Shown one piece after another: positions 1-5,250 of a DNA stretch of 6,338 bases. The stretch covers positions 1 to 6,338 of the forward strand of contig JADLHH010000540.1 in assembly GCA_020848855.1 (NCBI GenBank), written 5' to 3'. The DNA is from Anaerolineae bacterium. GTDB taxonomy: Bacteria > Chloroflexota > Anaerolineae > Aggregatilineales > Phototrophicaceae. The translations under genes were made by a program, and so were the position numbers. Positions within the stretch are counted from its first letter, which is position 1, and every line of letters begins with the position of its first letter. Below the pieces are notes generated by a model. The model had not been told where the DNA came from, searched no databases, and worked only from the letters and a program-made list of their open reading frames with translations.

Positions 1-562
1 GAGCGCCGACGCGGAGCGCTTCACCGATGTCATACGCCAGGCTGCGAATGTACGTCCCGGCGCTGCACGTCACGTCGAGCGTGAATTCCGGCGGCTGCCA
101 GTCGAGCAGCGCCAGCGCGTCAATGCGCACCGGGCGCGGCGCACGCTCGACCGTCTCGCCCGCCCGCGCCAGATCGTACAGCTTGCGCCCGCCCTGCTTG
201 ATGGCGCTGTACATCGGCGGAATCTGCTCGATATCTCCGATGAATGGCTCCAGCGCCTGCTCGACCGCCGCGCGGGTGATGTGGGATGCGTCGCGCGCCC
301 GCACGATTTCGCCCTCGGCGTCATAAGTGTCGGTCGTCTCGCCGAGCCGGACGCGCGCCGTATAGCGCTTGGTCGCGTGCATGACGTACTCGCTCAGGCG
401 GGTCGCCGCGCCGACGCACAGCACCAGCACGCCGGTCGCCAGCGGGTCGAGCGTCCCGGCGTGCCCGATCTTTTTGATCCCCAACGCGCGGCGGACGCGC
501 ACCACCACATCGTGACTCGTCATGCCGGCGGGCTTGTCAACATTCCAGAAGCCGAACAGCAG
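1..562 (-). CDS. truB: tRNA pseudouridine-55 synthase TruB, N-terminal part (3' end cut by window edge)
   Basis: TruB converts uridine 55 in the T-loop of tRNAs to pseudouridine in the cytoplasm. The frame reads through the family landmarks: the N-terminal FWNVDKPAGMTSHDVV block, then IGHAGTLDPLATGVL with the catalytic Asp (residue 39 from the first CTG), the RYTARVRLGETTDTYDAEG block with its Tyr, PPMYSAIKQGGRKLY, and AGTYIRSLAYDIGE near the edge. About 187 codons of a protein usually near 300 residues are visible; the C-terminal remainder lies beyond position 1. The start is unusual. The frame is closed upstream by the TAA of the preceding gene (578-580), and no ATG, GTG or TTG occurs before the conserved DKPAG block. 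The first ATG (521-523) would delete that block. I therefore place the start at CTG 560-562 (or CTG 557-559), with GGAG 8 bases upstream of the first. Function is near certain; the start codon is inferred. Confidence 0.93.
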   Translation of the reverse strand, partial: MLFGFWNVDKPAGMTSHDVVVRVRRALGIKKIGHAGTLDPLATGVLVLCVGAATRLSEYVMHATKRYTARVRLGETTDTYDAEGEIVRARDASHITRAAVEQALEPFIGDIEQIPPMYSAIKQGGRKLYDLARAGETVERAPRPVRIDALALLDWQPPEFTLDVTCSAGTYIRSLAYDIGEALRVGA

Positions 563-565
563 GTT

Positions 566-585
566 GGTTACTCCGGGTTACTCTG
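566..585. repeat. 10-bp tandem duplication at the FHA-gene/truB junction
   Basis: The plus strand reads GGTTACTCCG (566-575) followed directly by GGTTACTCTG (576-585), two copies with one mismatch. The pair covers the last codons and stop of the FHA-receiver-FHA gene and the truB leader. Ten bases is not a multiple of three, so gain of a copy would shift the reading frame across the junction. The copy nearer truB supplies the GGAG used as its putative Shine-Dalgarno. The length is short enough that chance cannot be excluded, but the exact tandem placement suggests replication slippage. Confidence 0.65.
571..574 (-). promoter_or_regulatory. Shine-Dalgarno (GGAG) that decides the truB CTG start
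   Basis: GGAG on the minus strand lies 8 bases before the CTG at 560-562 and 11 before the CTG at 557-559. It sits just after the stop codon of the FHA-receiver-FHA gene, so re-initiation or coupled translation is plausible. It is the only Shine-Dalgarno-like site in the 15-base gap and supports initiation at a non-standard codon there. The GGAG falls inside one copy of a 10-bp tandem duplication. Confidence 0.6.
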
Positions 586-1792
586 GTTTGGCAGGTTTTT
601 CGGCATCGTCGAGGAAATAGAGGTACATGCGCAGCCGACCAAGCCGAAGTTCGTCGGCGTTCTTGATCGGCGTCCTGGTCGCCGGGGGGAGCGGGTCGCC
701 GTTGATGTACGTACCGTTGACGCTGTTCAGGTCTTCCACGAAAAACTCGCCGTTTTCGAAGTGCAGCCGGGCGTGCAGGCGCGAAACGCCGTTATCGACG
801 GCATTGTTGCGGGTGAGGTCGACGTGAGTCAAAAGGCTCTGGCTGATCGAGCGCCCGAAGGTGATCGGCTGGTTGACCGTCAGCACCAGCGGCTCTTTCG
901 ACCCGGCGACGAACACCACAATCGAGTTGCGGCGCGTCTGCGGCTGGATGGCTTGCAGCGGCGCGGTGCCGACCAGATGCTTGGTGGCGAAAGACGACGC
1001 GCCGTGCGCGGGCTGCCCGATCATCATGGTGACGATGTGCTGAAGCTCCTTGATGCTCAGCGGCTCGGCGAGGACAATGTTCGCTCCGGCATCGAGCGCT
1101 TCCTGCACCATCGCCGGGGTCTTCTCTTTAGTGACGACGATCATCGGCGTCGAGTTATGCTGCGTATCGCGGCGGATGTAGCGGCACAGTTCAATGCCCG
1201 GCATATCCGGCAGCGTCCAGTCGAGGATGACAGCGCTCGGTCGTTTTTGGGTGACGACCCGCATCGCCGCCACGACGCCACGCGCCGTGACGACACGATA
1301 ACCACACTGGGTCAGCGCCGTTTCCAGCACACCGGAGACTTCTTCGTCGCTTTGGACAAGCAGCACCGTCTGCCCCGAACCGGGCACGACAGTGCTGTTC
1401 ATCTGCATACTAATGTCGTTGGAAAAGCCGACCGGGTGTGTCGGCGCGATCAACACACGCACTTCGAACTGGAGCCTGCCAAGCTGCAGGCGGTCATCGC
1501 CGCGCAAGGGGATCGGTCCGTGTGGGGTGAGGCGTGTCCCGTTCAGGAACGTGCCATTGCCGCTGTTCAGGTCAACCACGAGCAACTGCGCCGACTTGGC
1601 GATCAGCGCGGCGTGCTGCCGGGAAATCCCGTACAGGTCGGCGTTGAACGGCGTCAGGTCAATATCCGGCTTGACGTTCGTCACCTTGTCGGTGCGCCCG
1701 ATAACCAGCCGTTTTTCGAACTGCGCCCTGATCGGTTGCGGGATCGTCGCCGCTTTCAGTTCGACGACCCAGGGCAACTGCGACTCGGACAT
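578..1792 (-). CDS. FHA - degenerate receiver - FHA signalling protein (404 aa)
   Basis: Predicted cytoplasmic signalling protein with no signal peptide or membrane segment. An FHA domain spans about residues 28-113, with GRTD (32-35), SRQHA (57-61) and LNSGNGTFLNG (75-85). A CheY-like receiver domain spans about 142-260. A second FHA domain spans about 308-392, with GRS (313-315), SRLHA (337-341) and LNSVNGTYING (355-365). FHA domains bind phosphothreonine peptides, so a Ser/Thr kinase client is likely; none is encoded here. The receiver keeps the phosphoacceptor-position Asp191 and Thr221. It has Gln147-Ser148 where the Mg-binding acidic pair is expected and Glu243 (AEP) in place of the invariant Lys, so normal phosphotransfer is doubtful. 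There is no DNA-binding or enzymatic output domain, which suggests an adaptor or scaffold. The ATG at 1790-1792 is preceded by a GGGGG run as a weak ribosome site. An AT-rich spacer lies upstream and truB starts 15 bases downstream. The biological role is unknown. Confidence 0.93.
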   Translation of the reverse strand: MSESQLPWVVELKAATIPQPIRAQFEKRLVIGRTDKVTNVKPDIDLTPFNADLYGISRQHAALIAKSAQLLVVDLNSGNGTFLNGTRLTPHGPIPLRGDDRLQLGRLQFEVRVLIAPTHPVGFSNDISMQMNSTVVPGSGQTVLLVQSDEEVSGVLETALTQCGYRVVTARGVVAAMRVVTQKRPSAVILDWTLPDMPGIELCRYIRRDTQHNSTPMIVVTKEKTPAMVQEALDAGANIVLAEPLSIKELQHIVTMMIGQPAHGASSFATKHLVGTAPLQAIQPQTRRNSIVVFVAGSKEPLVLTVNQPITFGRSISQSLLTHVDLTRNNAVDNGVSRLHARLHFENGEFFVEDLNSVNGTYINGDPLPPATRTPIKNADELRLGRLRMYLYFLDDAEKPAKPE

Positions 1793-1891
1793 GTCGCCCC
1801 CAGTCTACGTCAAAGTGTGACAATATAGTTCTATTTTATTACAGAATTGGGATTTCCCATACCTTGGCGACACGTGAAACTTATATGAATT
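1793..1891 (-). promoter_or_regulatory. AT-rich spacer with possible promoter for the FHA gene
   Basis: This 99-base gap between nrnA and the FHA-receiver-FHA gene is strikingly AT-rich against its GC-rich surroundings. On the minus strand it contains TATATT (1822-1827), a fair -10-like hexamer placed to give a leader of about 20 bases, and a TAAAAT further upstream. No convincing -35 hexamer sits at 16-18 bases from either. An inverted repeat TGGGA-AA-TCCCA lies around 1848-1859. The composition and position make an internal promoter plausible, but the exact elements are uncertain. Confidence 0.35.
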
Positions 1892-1896
1892 TCACG
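1873..1896. repeat. Inverted repeat CGTGAAA-N10-TTTCACG over the nrnA stop codon
   Basis: Perfect 7-bp arms, CGTGAAA (1873-1879) and TTTCACG (1890-1896), flank a 10-base AT-rich centre. The right arm contains the nrnA stop (1892-1894). In RNA it could form a modest hairpin, but no U-run follows in the direction of transcription, so it is a poor intrinsic terminator. The 24-bp length and position ahead of the FHA gene also fit a dimeric repressor or activator operator. Neither role is proven. Confidence 0.5.
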
Positions 1897-2878
1897 CAAT
1901 GACCAGTTTTCCCTGTTGATATGCCTGCCGCAGCAGCGGCATGACCCGCGTCCTGGCGGCTGCCAGCGGTCCGGGAATCGTCGCGCCGGACGCCTGCCGG
2001 TGACCACCGCCGCCCAGACTGAGCGCGACCGACGCCACGTCGTAGCCGGGCTTGCTGCGGAAGCCCACTTCGATGCGCCCGTCGGCGAGTTCCTTGAACA
2101 CGACCGAGATCATCGCCTCGTTCGCCGTCACCAGGTATTCGACCATGCCACCGTCGGTGATATCCGCCAGCCGCGCCTTGCGTGCATCTTCCTGTGTCAC
2201 AACCGCCGAGATCACGCCGTTGTCGAGTTCGACGCTCGGCAGGACGAATTTCCACAGCACGATATTCTGGTACGGCGTGCTGCCGAGCGTCCGCTGAGTG
2301 ATCTCCGTCAGCGACGCGCCCGCCTGCATCAGCTCCTGGGCGTAGCCGAGGGTATCCGGTGTGACGTTGCTGGTGCGGAAGCCGAGCGTGTCCGTCACCA
2401 GCCCGGTCAGCAGCGGCACGGCAGAACTGCGCGAGAGCGGCTGGTTCATGTGTTCCAGCCACTCCTGCACGACCTGAGTCGTCGAGACGGCATCCGGCTC
2501 AAACAGGTACAACTGCCCGAATTTGGTGTTGGTCGGGTGATGATCGACATTGACGACGCGCTGGCTGTGCGCCCGCCCGTACACGCCGGCAGCGCCGCTG
2601 CGCTCCTCGTCGCTGCAGTCGAGCGAGATCATCAATTCCCACTCGCCGCGCGAAAGCGCCGGCTCGACGGCATCCGAGCCAGGCAGAAAGCGCAGGAACG
2701 ACGGCACGCCTTCATCGACGGCGAGCGTCGTGACCGCGCAGCCGCGCTCGCGCAGCGCGTTCGCCGCCCCCAGCAGCGAGCCGATCGCGTCGCCGTCCGG
2801 CTTGAAGTGCGTGACCATCAAAATTGACTTAGCGGTATCGACCGCTTCAGTCACCTCAGTCCAGTTCAAAATCGTCAT
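1892..2878 (-). CDS. nrnA: DHH-family phosphoesterase, NrnA-like oligoribonuclease / pAp phosphatase
   Basis: Soluble DHH/DHHA1 phosphoesterase of about 328 residues, the usual NrnA size. NrnA proteins degrade 2-5 nt RNAs from the 5' end and dephosphorylate 3'-phosphoadenosine 5'-phosphate. Metal-binding motifs appear in order: THFKPDGDAIGS (23-34), Asp88 in SLDCSD, the DHH triad in VNVDHHPTN (112-114), and DTLGFRTSN (163-171). The C-terminal DHHA1 substrate-binding motif GGGGHRQASGA is at 289-299. The start is chosen at ATG 2876-2878 (MTILNW), which fits the family N-terminus. ATG 2882-2884 (MTMTILNW) is equally possible, and neither has a strong Shine-Dalgarno. More upstream in-frame ATGs (to 2959) would add a non-conserved stretch overlapping rbfA by 100 bases. 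With the chosen start it overlaps rbfA by 23 bases, implying coupled translation. A place between rbfA and truB is common for this family. Exact substrate preference cannot be read from sequence. Confidence 0.93.
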   Translation of the reverse strand: MTILNWTEVTEAVDTAKSILMVTHFKPDGDAIGSLLGAANALRERGCAVTTLAVDEGVPSFLRFLPGSDAVEPALSRGEWELMISLDCSDEERSGAAGVYGRAHSQRVVNVDHHPTNTKFGQLYLFEPDAVSTTQVVQEWLEHMNQPLSRSSAVPLLTGLVTDTLGFRTSNVTPDTLGYAQELMQAGASLTEITQRTLGSTPYQNIVLWKFVLPSVELDNGVISAVVTQEDARKARLADITDGGMVEYLVTANEAMISVVFKELADGRIEVGFRSKPGYDVASVALSLGGGGHRQASGATIPGPLAAARTRVMPLLRQAYQQGKLVIA

Positions 2879-3248
2879 CGTCATCCGTTTCTGGTGCAGT
2901 GTCTTCGGGCGGTATGTCCAGGCTGGAGAGCAGCGCATTGATGCGCTCGCTGCGCTCAAGGCTGACGTCCCAGCGAAAGATCAGTTCCGGCGCTTTGCGC
3001 AGCCGCACGCGGCGGGCGACTTCGCGGCGCAGGAATCCTTTCGCGTGTTCCAGCGCCATCATCACTTCCGGTTCGCGTTCTTCTTCGCCGAGGGCGTTGA
3101 CGTAGACTTTAGCAAAAAGCAGTTCGGGGTCAAGCTCCACGTCGGTGATGGTGATCCCCTGCAAGCGCGGATCGGCGACTTCGCGCAGGATTAACTGGCT
3201 TAGAATCTTGCGAATCCGCCCGGAAACCCGCTCCTGTTTGATACTCAT
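2856..3248 (-). CDS. rbfA: 30S ribosome-binding factor RbfA
   Basis: RbfA is a single KH-type domain protein that binds the immature 30S subunit near the 5' end of 16S rRNA and helps its late maturation and cold adaptation. At 130 residues the length is normal. Recognisable parts are the N-terminal helix RVSGRIRKILSQLI, the strand region ITITDVELDPELLFAKVYV (32-50), the ALEHAKGFLRR helix (65-75), and LRKAPELIFRWDVSLERS (83-100). The C-terminus is an acidic tail ending DDDDDFELD; its Asp run overlaps the ATGACGATGACG start region of nrnA in another frame. The ATG at 3246-3248 has an excellent Shine-Dalgarno (GGGGAGGA, 3255-3262). infB lies 78 bases upstream, separated by a stem-loop. Confidence 0.97.
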   Translation of the reverse strand: MSIKQERVSGRIRKILSQLILREVADPRLQGITITDVELDPELLFAKVYVNALGEEEREPEVMMALEHAKGFLRREVARRVRLRKAPELIFRWDVSLERSERINALLSSLDIPPEDTAPETDDDDDFELD

Positions 3249-3254
3249 GGTGAA

Positions 3255-3262
3255 TCCTCCCC
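3255..3262 (-). promoter_or_regulatory. Strong Shine-Dalgarno of rbfA (GGGGAGGA)
   Basis: GGGGAGGA on the minus strand ends 6 bases before the rbfA ATG at 3246-3248. It is one of the best ribosome sites in the window and fixes the rbfA start. It lies 12 bases after the large inverted repeat at 3275-3311, so the hairpin should leave it accessible. Confidence 0.8.
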
Positions 3263-3274
3263 TGTGGAATCAGG

Positions 3275-3311
3275 CATGACGCCGTCCTCGCGAACGAGCG
3301 GCGGCGTCATG
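3275..3311 (-). repeat. infB-rbfA intergenic stem-loop (10-bp perfect inverted repeat)
   Basis: Arms CATGACGCCG (3275-3284) and CGGCGTCATG (3302-3311) are perfect inverted repeats. Inside them is a second 4-bp stem, CTCG/CGAG (3287-3290 and 3295-3298). In the transcript this inner stem closes a UUCG tetraloop. The whole can fold into a long nested hairpin between the infB stop and the rbfA Shine-Dalgarno. No U-tract follows, so a classical Rho-independent terminator is unlikely. An RNA-processing, stability or partial-attenuation element is more likely. Confidence 0.7.
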
Positions 3312-3326
3312 GCATGGGGCAATGAA

Positions 3327-5132
3327 CTAGCTGACGCGCTCAGTGACGTAGCACTCGATCTGGTCGCCTTCCTGGAAGTCGCTGAAATTGCTCAAGCCGA
3401 TGCCACATTCGAAGCCGGAGCGGACTTCGCGCACGTCTTCCTGCAGACGCTTCAGCGAGCCGATGTTGATATTTTCGGCAAGCACCTGCCCGCCGCGCTT
3501 GACGCGGGCGCGCGCGTTACGCCGGATTTCGCCTTCGCGCACCATGCAGCCGGCAATCGTGCCGACGCGCGGAATGCGGAACACCTGCCGCACTTCGGCG
3601 ACGCCGATCGTGCGGTCGGCGTACACCGGCTCCAGCATCCCCTTCAGCGCCAGCTCGATGTCTTCGAGCAGCTTATAGATGACCGTGTACTGACGGATTT
3701 CCACGCCGTGCGAATCGGCATGGCGGCGCGCCGCCGTATCAATATCGACATGGAAGCCGAGGATAATCGCGTTCGAAGCGCTCGCCAGCATCACGTCGCT
3801 CTCGCTGATGTTGCCCACGTCGCTCGACAGGATGTGCAGCTTGATGCCTTCGGGGTTGTTCTCCTCGATCTGCGCCAGCGAGTCGACAATCGGCTGTAGC
3901 GACCCCTGCACGTCCACCTTGAGGATCAGGTTGAGTTCCTTGGCGCTGCCTTCGTTATACTGCGCGAAGATGTCTTCCAGCGAGATCGCTGAGCGTCCCG
4001 TTGTGGTGCGCGCCGCGTCGATGACAGCCTGCCGTTCGGCGACCAGCGCGCGGGCGACCTTGTCGTTCTTGACGATCTCGAAGCTGTCGCCCGCCTGCGG
4101 CACGTCGCTCAGACCGAGGACAGCAACCGGCGTCGACGGCGTGGCGACCTTGACCGTGCTGCCCGTCTCGTCGTACATGGCTTTCAGACGCCCCGAAGTC
4201 AGCCCGGCGATCACGACATCGCCGGTGTGCAGCGTGCCATTGAGCACCAGCAGCGTTGCAATCACGCCGCGGCTGCGGTCGACTTCGGCTTCCAGCACCA
4301 CGCCCGTTGCGCTGGCAGCGGGGTTCGCCACGATCTCGTTCTCGTCCGCCACCAGCAGAATCGCTTCGAGCAGGTCGTCAATGCCCTCGCCCTGCGTCGC
4401 CGAAACCGGCACCACGAATGTTTCACCGTCCCAGTCCATCGGCGTCAGCCCAACTTCGCTGATTTCCTGCTTGACGCGATCCACGTTGGCGTTGCGCTTG
4501 TCGATCTTGGTAATCGCCACGATGATCGGCACATTCGCCGCCCGCGCATGGTTGAGCGCCTCGCGCGTCGTCGGCATCACGCCGTCGTCCGCCGCCACTA
4601 CCAGGATGGCGATATCCGCGCCCTGCGCGCCGCGGGCGCGCATCGCCGTGAACGCCTCGTGACCGGGAGTGTCGAGAAAGGTGATCTGCCTGCCGTTGTG
4701 CGTGACGCGATACGCGCCGATGTGTTGGGTGATGCCGCCCGCCTCGCCTTCGGCAACGTGCGCCTTGCGAATGGTATCGAGCAGGGTCGTCTTGCCGTGA
4801 TCGACGTGACCCAGAATGGTGACAATCGGGGGTCGCGTGACGAGATTTTCGGGCTTTTCCTGCTGGTAGACCTTGCGCCAGGTCTGGGCAGTCTCGGCGC
4901 GCTTTTCACGTTCGACTTTTGCCGCTGCCGCGCTCGCGGACTGGGCTTCGAAGCCCATATCCTCGATGACGATTGCGGCGGTATCAAAATCGATCTGTTG
5001 GTTGATCGAAGCCATAATGCCGTTGGCGATCAACCGCTTCATGACCTCAATCGGGCTGGCGTCGATTAACTCGGCGACTTCGCGTACCGTCAGAAAGTCC
5101 GGTACGAGTACTACTTGCTTTTCCTGTGCCAT
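3327..5132 (-). CDS. infB: Translation initiation factor IF-2
   Basis: IF-2 is the GTPase that brings fMet-tRNA to the 30S subunit and promotes 50S joining. From the chosen start it has 601 residues, a compact form without the long N-terminal extensions of enterobacterial IF-2. An IF2N-type domain (LTVREVAELIDASPIEVMKR, 14-33) is followed by a charged linker (about 63-100). G-domain motifs are GHVDHGKT (108-115), GGITQHIG (132-139), DTPGHE (154-159), TKID (208-211) and SAT (244-246). Next come domain II (about 276-360), domain III (KVDVQGS, then SDVGNISESDV, about 405-447) and the tRNA-binding C-terminal domain (GTIAGCMVREGEIRR and SGFECGIGLSNFSDF). The G4 motif has Thr where Asn is usual. 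I chose ATG 5130-5132 because GGAGG lies 5 bases upstream. The ATG at 5142-5144 overlaps that ribosome site and would add only MEVR. Spacers of 116 bases to ylxR and 78 bases to rbfA each carry an inverted repeat. Confidence 0.98.
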   Translation of the reverse strand: MAQEKQVVLVPDFLTVREVAELIDASPIEVMKRLIANGIMASINQQIDFDTAAIVIEDMGFEAQSASAAAAKVEREKRAETAQTWRKVYQQEKPENLVTRPPIVTILGHVDHGKTTLLDTIRKAHVAEGEAGGITQHIGAYRVTHNGRQITFLDTPGHEAFTAMRARGAQGADIAILVVAADDGVMPTTREALNHARAANVPIIVAITKIDKRNANVDRVKQEISEVGLTPMDWDGETFVVPVSATQGEGIDDLLEAILLVADENEIVANPAASATGVVLEAEVDRSRGVIATLLVLNGTLHTGDVVIAGLTSGRLKAMYDETGSTVKVATPSTPVAVLGLSDVPQAGDSFEIVKNDKVARALVAERQAVIDAARTTTGRSAISLEDIFAQYNEGSAKELNLILKVDVQGSLQPIVDSLAQIEENNPEGIKLHILSSDVGNISESDVMLASASNAIILGFHVDIDTAARRHADSHGVEIRQYTVIYKLLEDIELALKGMLEPVYADRTIGVAEVRQVFRIPRVGTIAGCMVREGEIRRNARARVKRGGQVLAENINIGSLKRLQEDVREVRSGFECGIGLSNFSDFQEGDQIECYVTERVS

Positions 5133-5137
5133 CCTCA

Positions 5138-5142
5138 CCTCC
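5138..5142 (-). promoter_or_regulatory. Shine-Dalgarno GGAGG that sets the infB start
   Basis: The minus strand reads ATGGAGGTGAGGATGGCA. GGAGGTGA is close to the ideal anti-16S sequence and lies just ahead of the ATG at 5130-5132. The upstream ATG (5142-5144) overlaps the site itself and has no ribosome site of its own. Initiation at the inner ATG is therefore strongly favoured. Confidence 0.8.
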
Positions 5143-5226
5143 ATGCAAGAGCGATGGGTCAGGAAAAGGATTATCCTCTTACGCTACCTGCCCACCGCTG
5201 GTAATTCAGTTGTCGCGACAGTCACG

Positions 5227-5250
5227 AGCCATGACCGAATCATCATGGCT
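5227..5250 (-). repeat. ylxR-infB intergenic stem-loop (8-bp perfect inverted repeat)
   Basis: Arms AGCCATGA (5227-5234) and TCATGGCT (5243-5250) flank an 8-base loop. The repeat overlaps the ylxR stop codon (5249-5251). No U-run follows, so it is not a clear terminator. It shares the GCCATGA / TCATG core with the infB-rbfA stem-loop. The rest of the 116-base spacer contains the palindrome TGTCGCGACA (5211-5220), a weak AU-rich stem near 5166-5182, and the infB ribosome site. Confidence 0.6.

Noticed and set aside
281..1828. A 515-codon open frame on the plus strand opposite the FHA-receiver-FHA gene
   Set aside because: It is antisense to a gene with clear FHA and receiver motifs. Its translation is Arg/His/Asp-rich with no recognisable domain. 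Such frames arise in GC-rich genes from third-position bias.
1916..2827. Plus-strand open frame of 303 codons opposite nrnA (and similar ones opposite infB at 3808-4662 and 4227-5069)
   Set aside because: They are antisense shadows of well-conserved genes, lack convincing ribosome sites and have no known motifs.
2879..2959. Upstream extension of nrnA to an ATG at 2957-2959
   Set aside because: It would overlap rbfA by about 100 bases and add a stretch not typical of the DHH family. The family N-terminus fits the ATGs at 2876-2884.
3275..3311. infB-rbfA hairpin as a Rho-independent terminator
   Set aside because: No U-tract follows in the direction of transcription, and rbfA continues the operon 26 bases further on.
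5166..5182. AU-rich stem with a short U run upstream of infB as an intrinsic terminator
   Set aside because: The stem is weak, needs a G-U pair, and has too tight a loop and only four U residues, which form part of the stem.
5211..5220. Perfect palindrome TGTCGCGACA as an operator
   Set aside because: Ten bases of GC-rich palindrome can occur by chance in this composition, it lies within an operon spacer, and no second copy was noticed.
5133..5248. A remnant of the L7Ae-like ylxQ gene between ylxR and infB
   Set aside because: The spacer is only 116 bases and shows no coding remnant in any frame that I can recognise.
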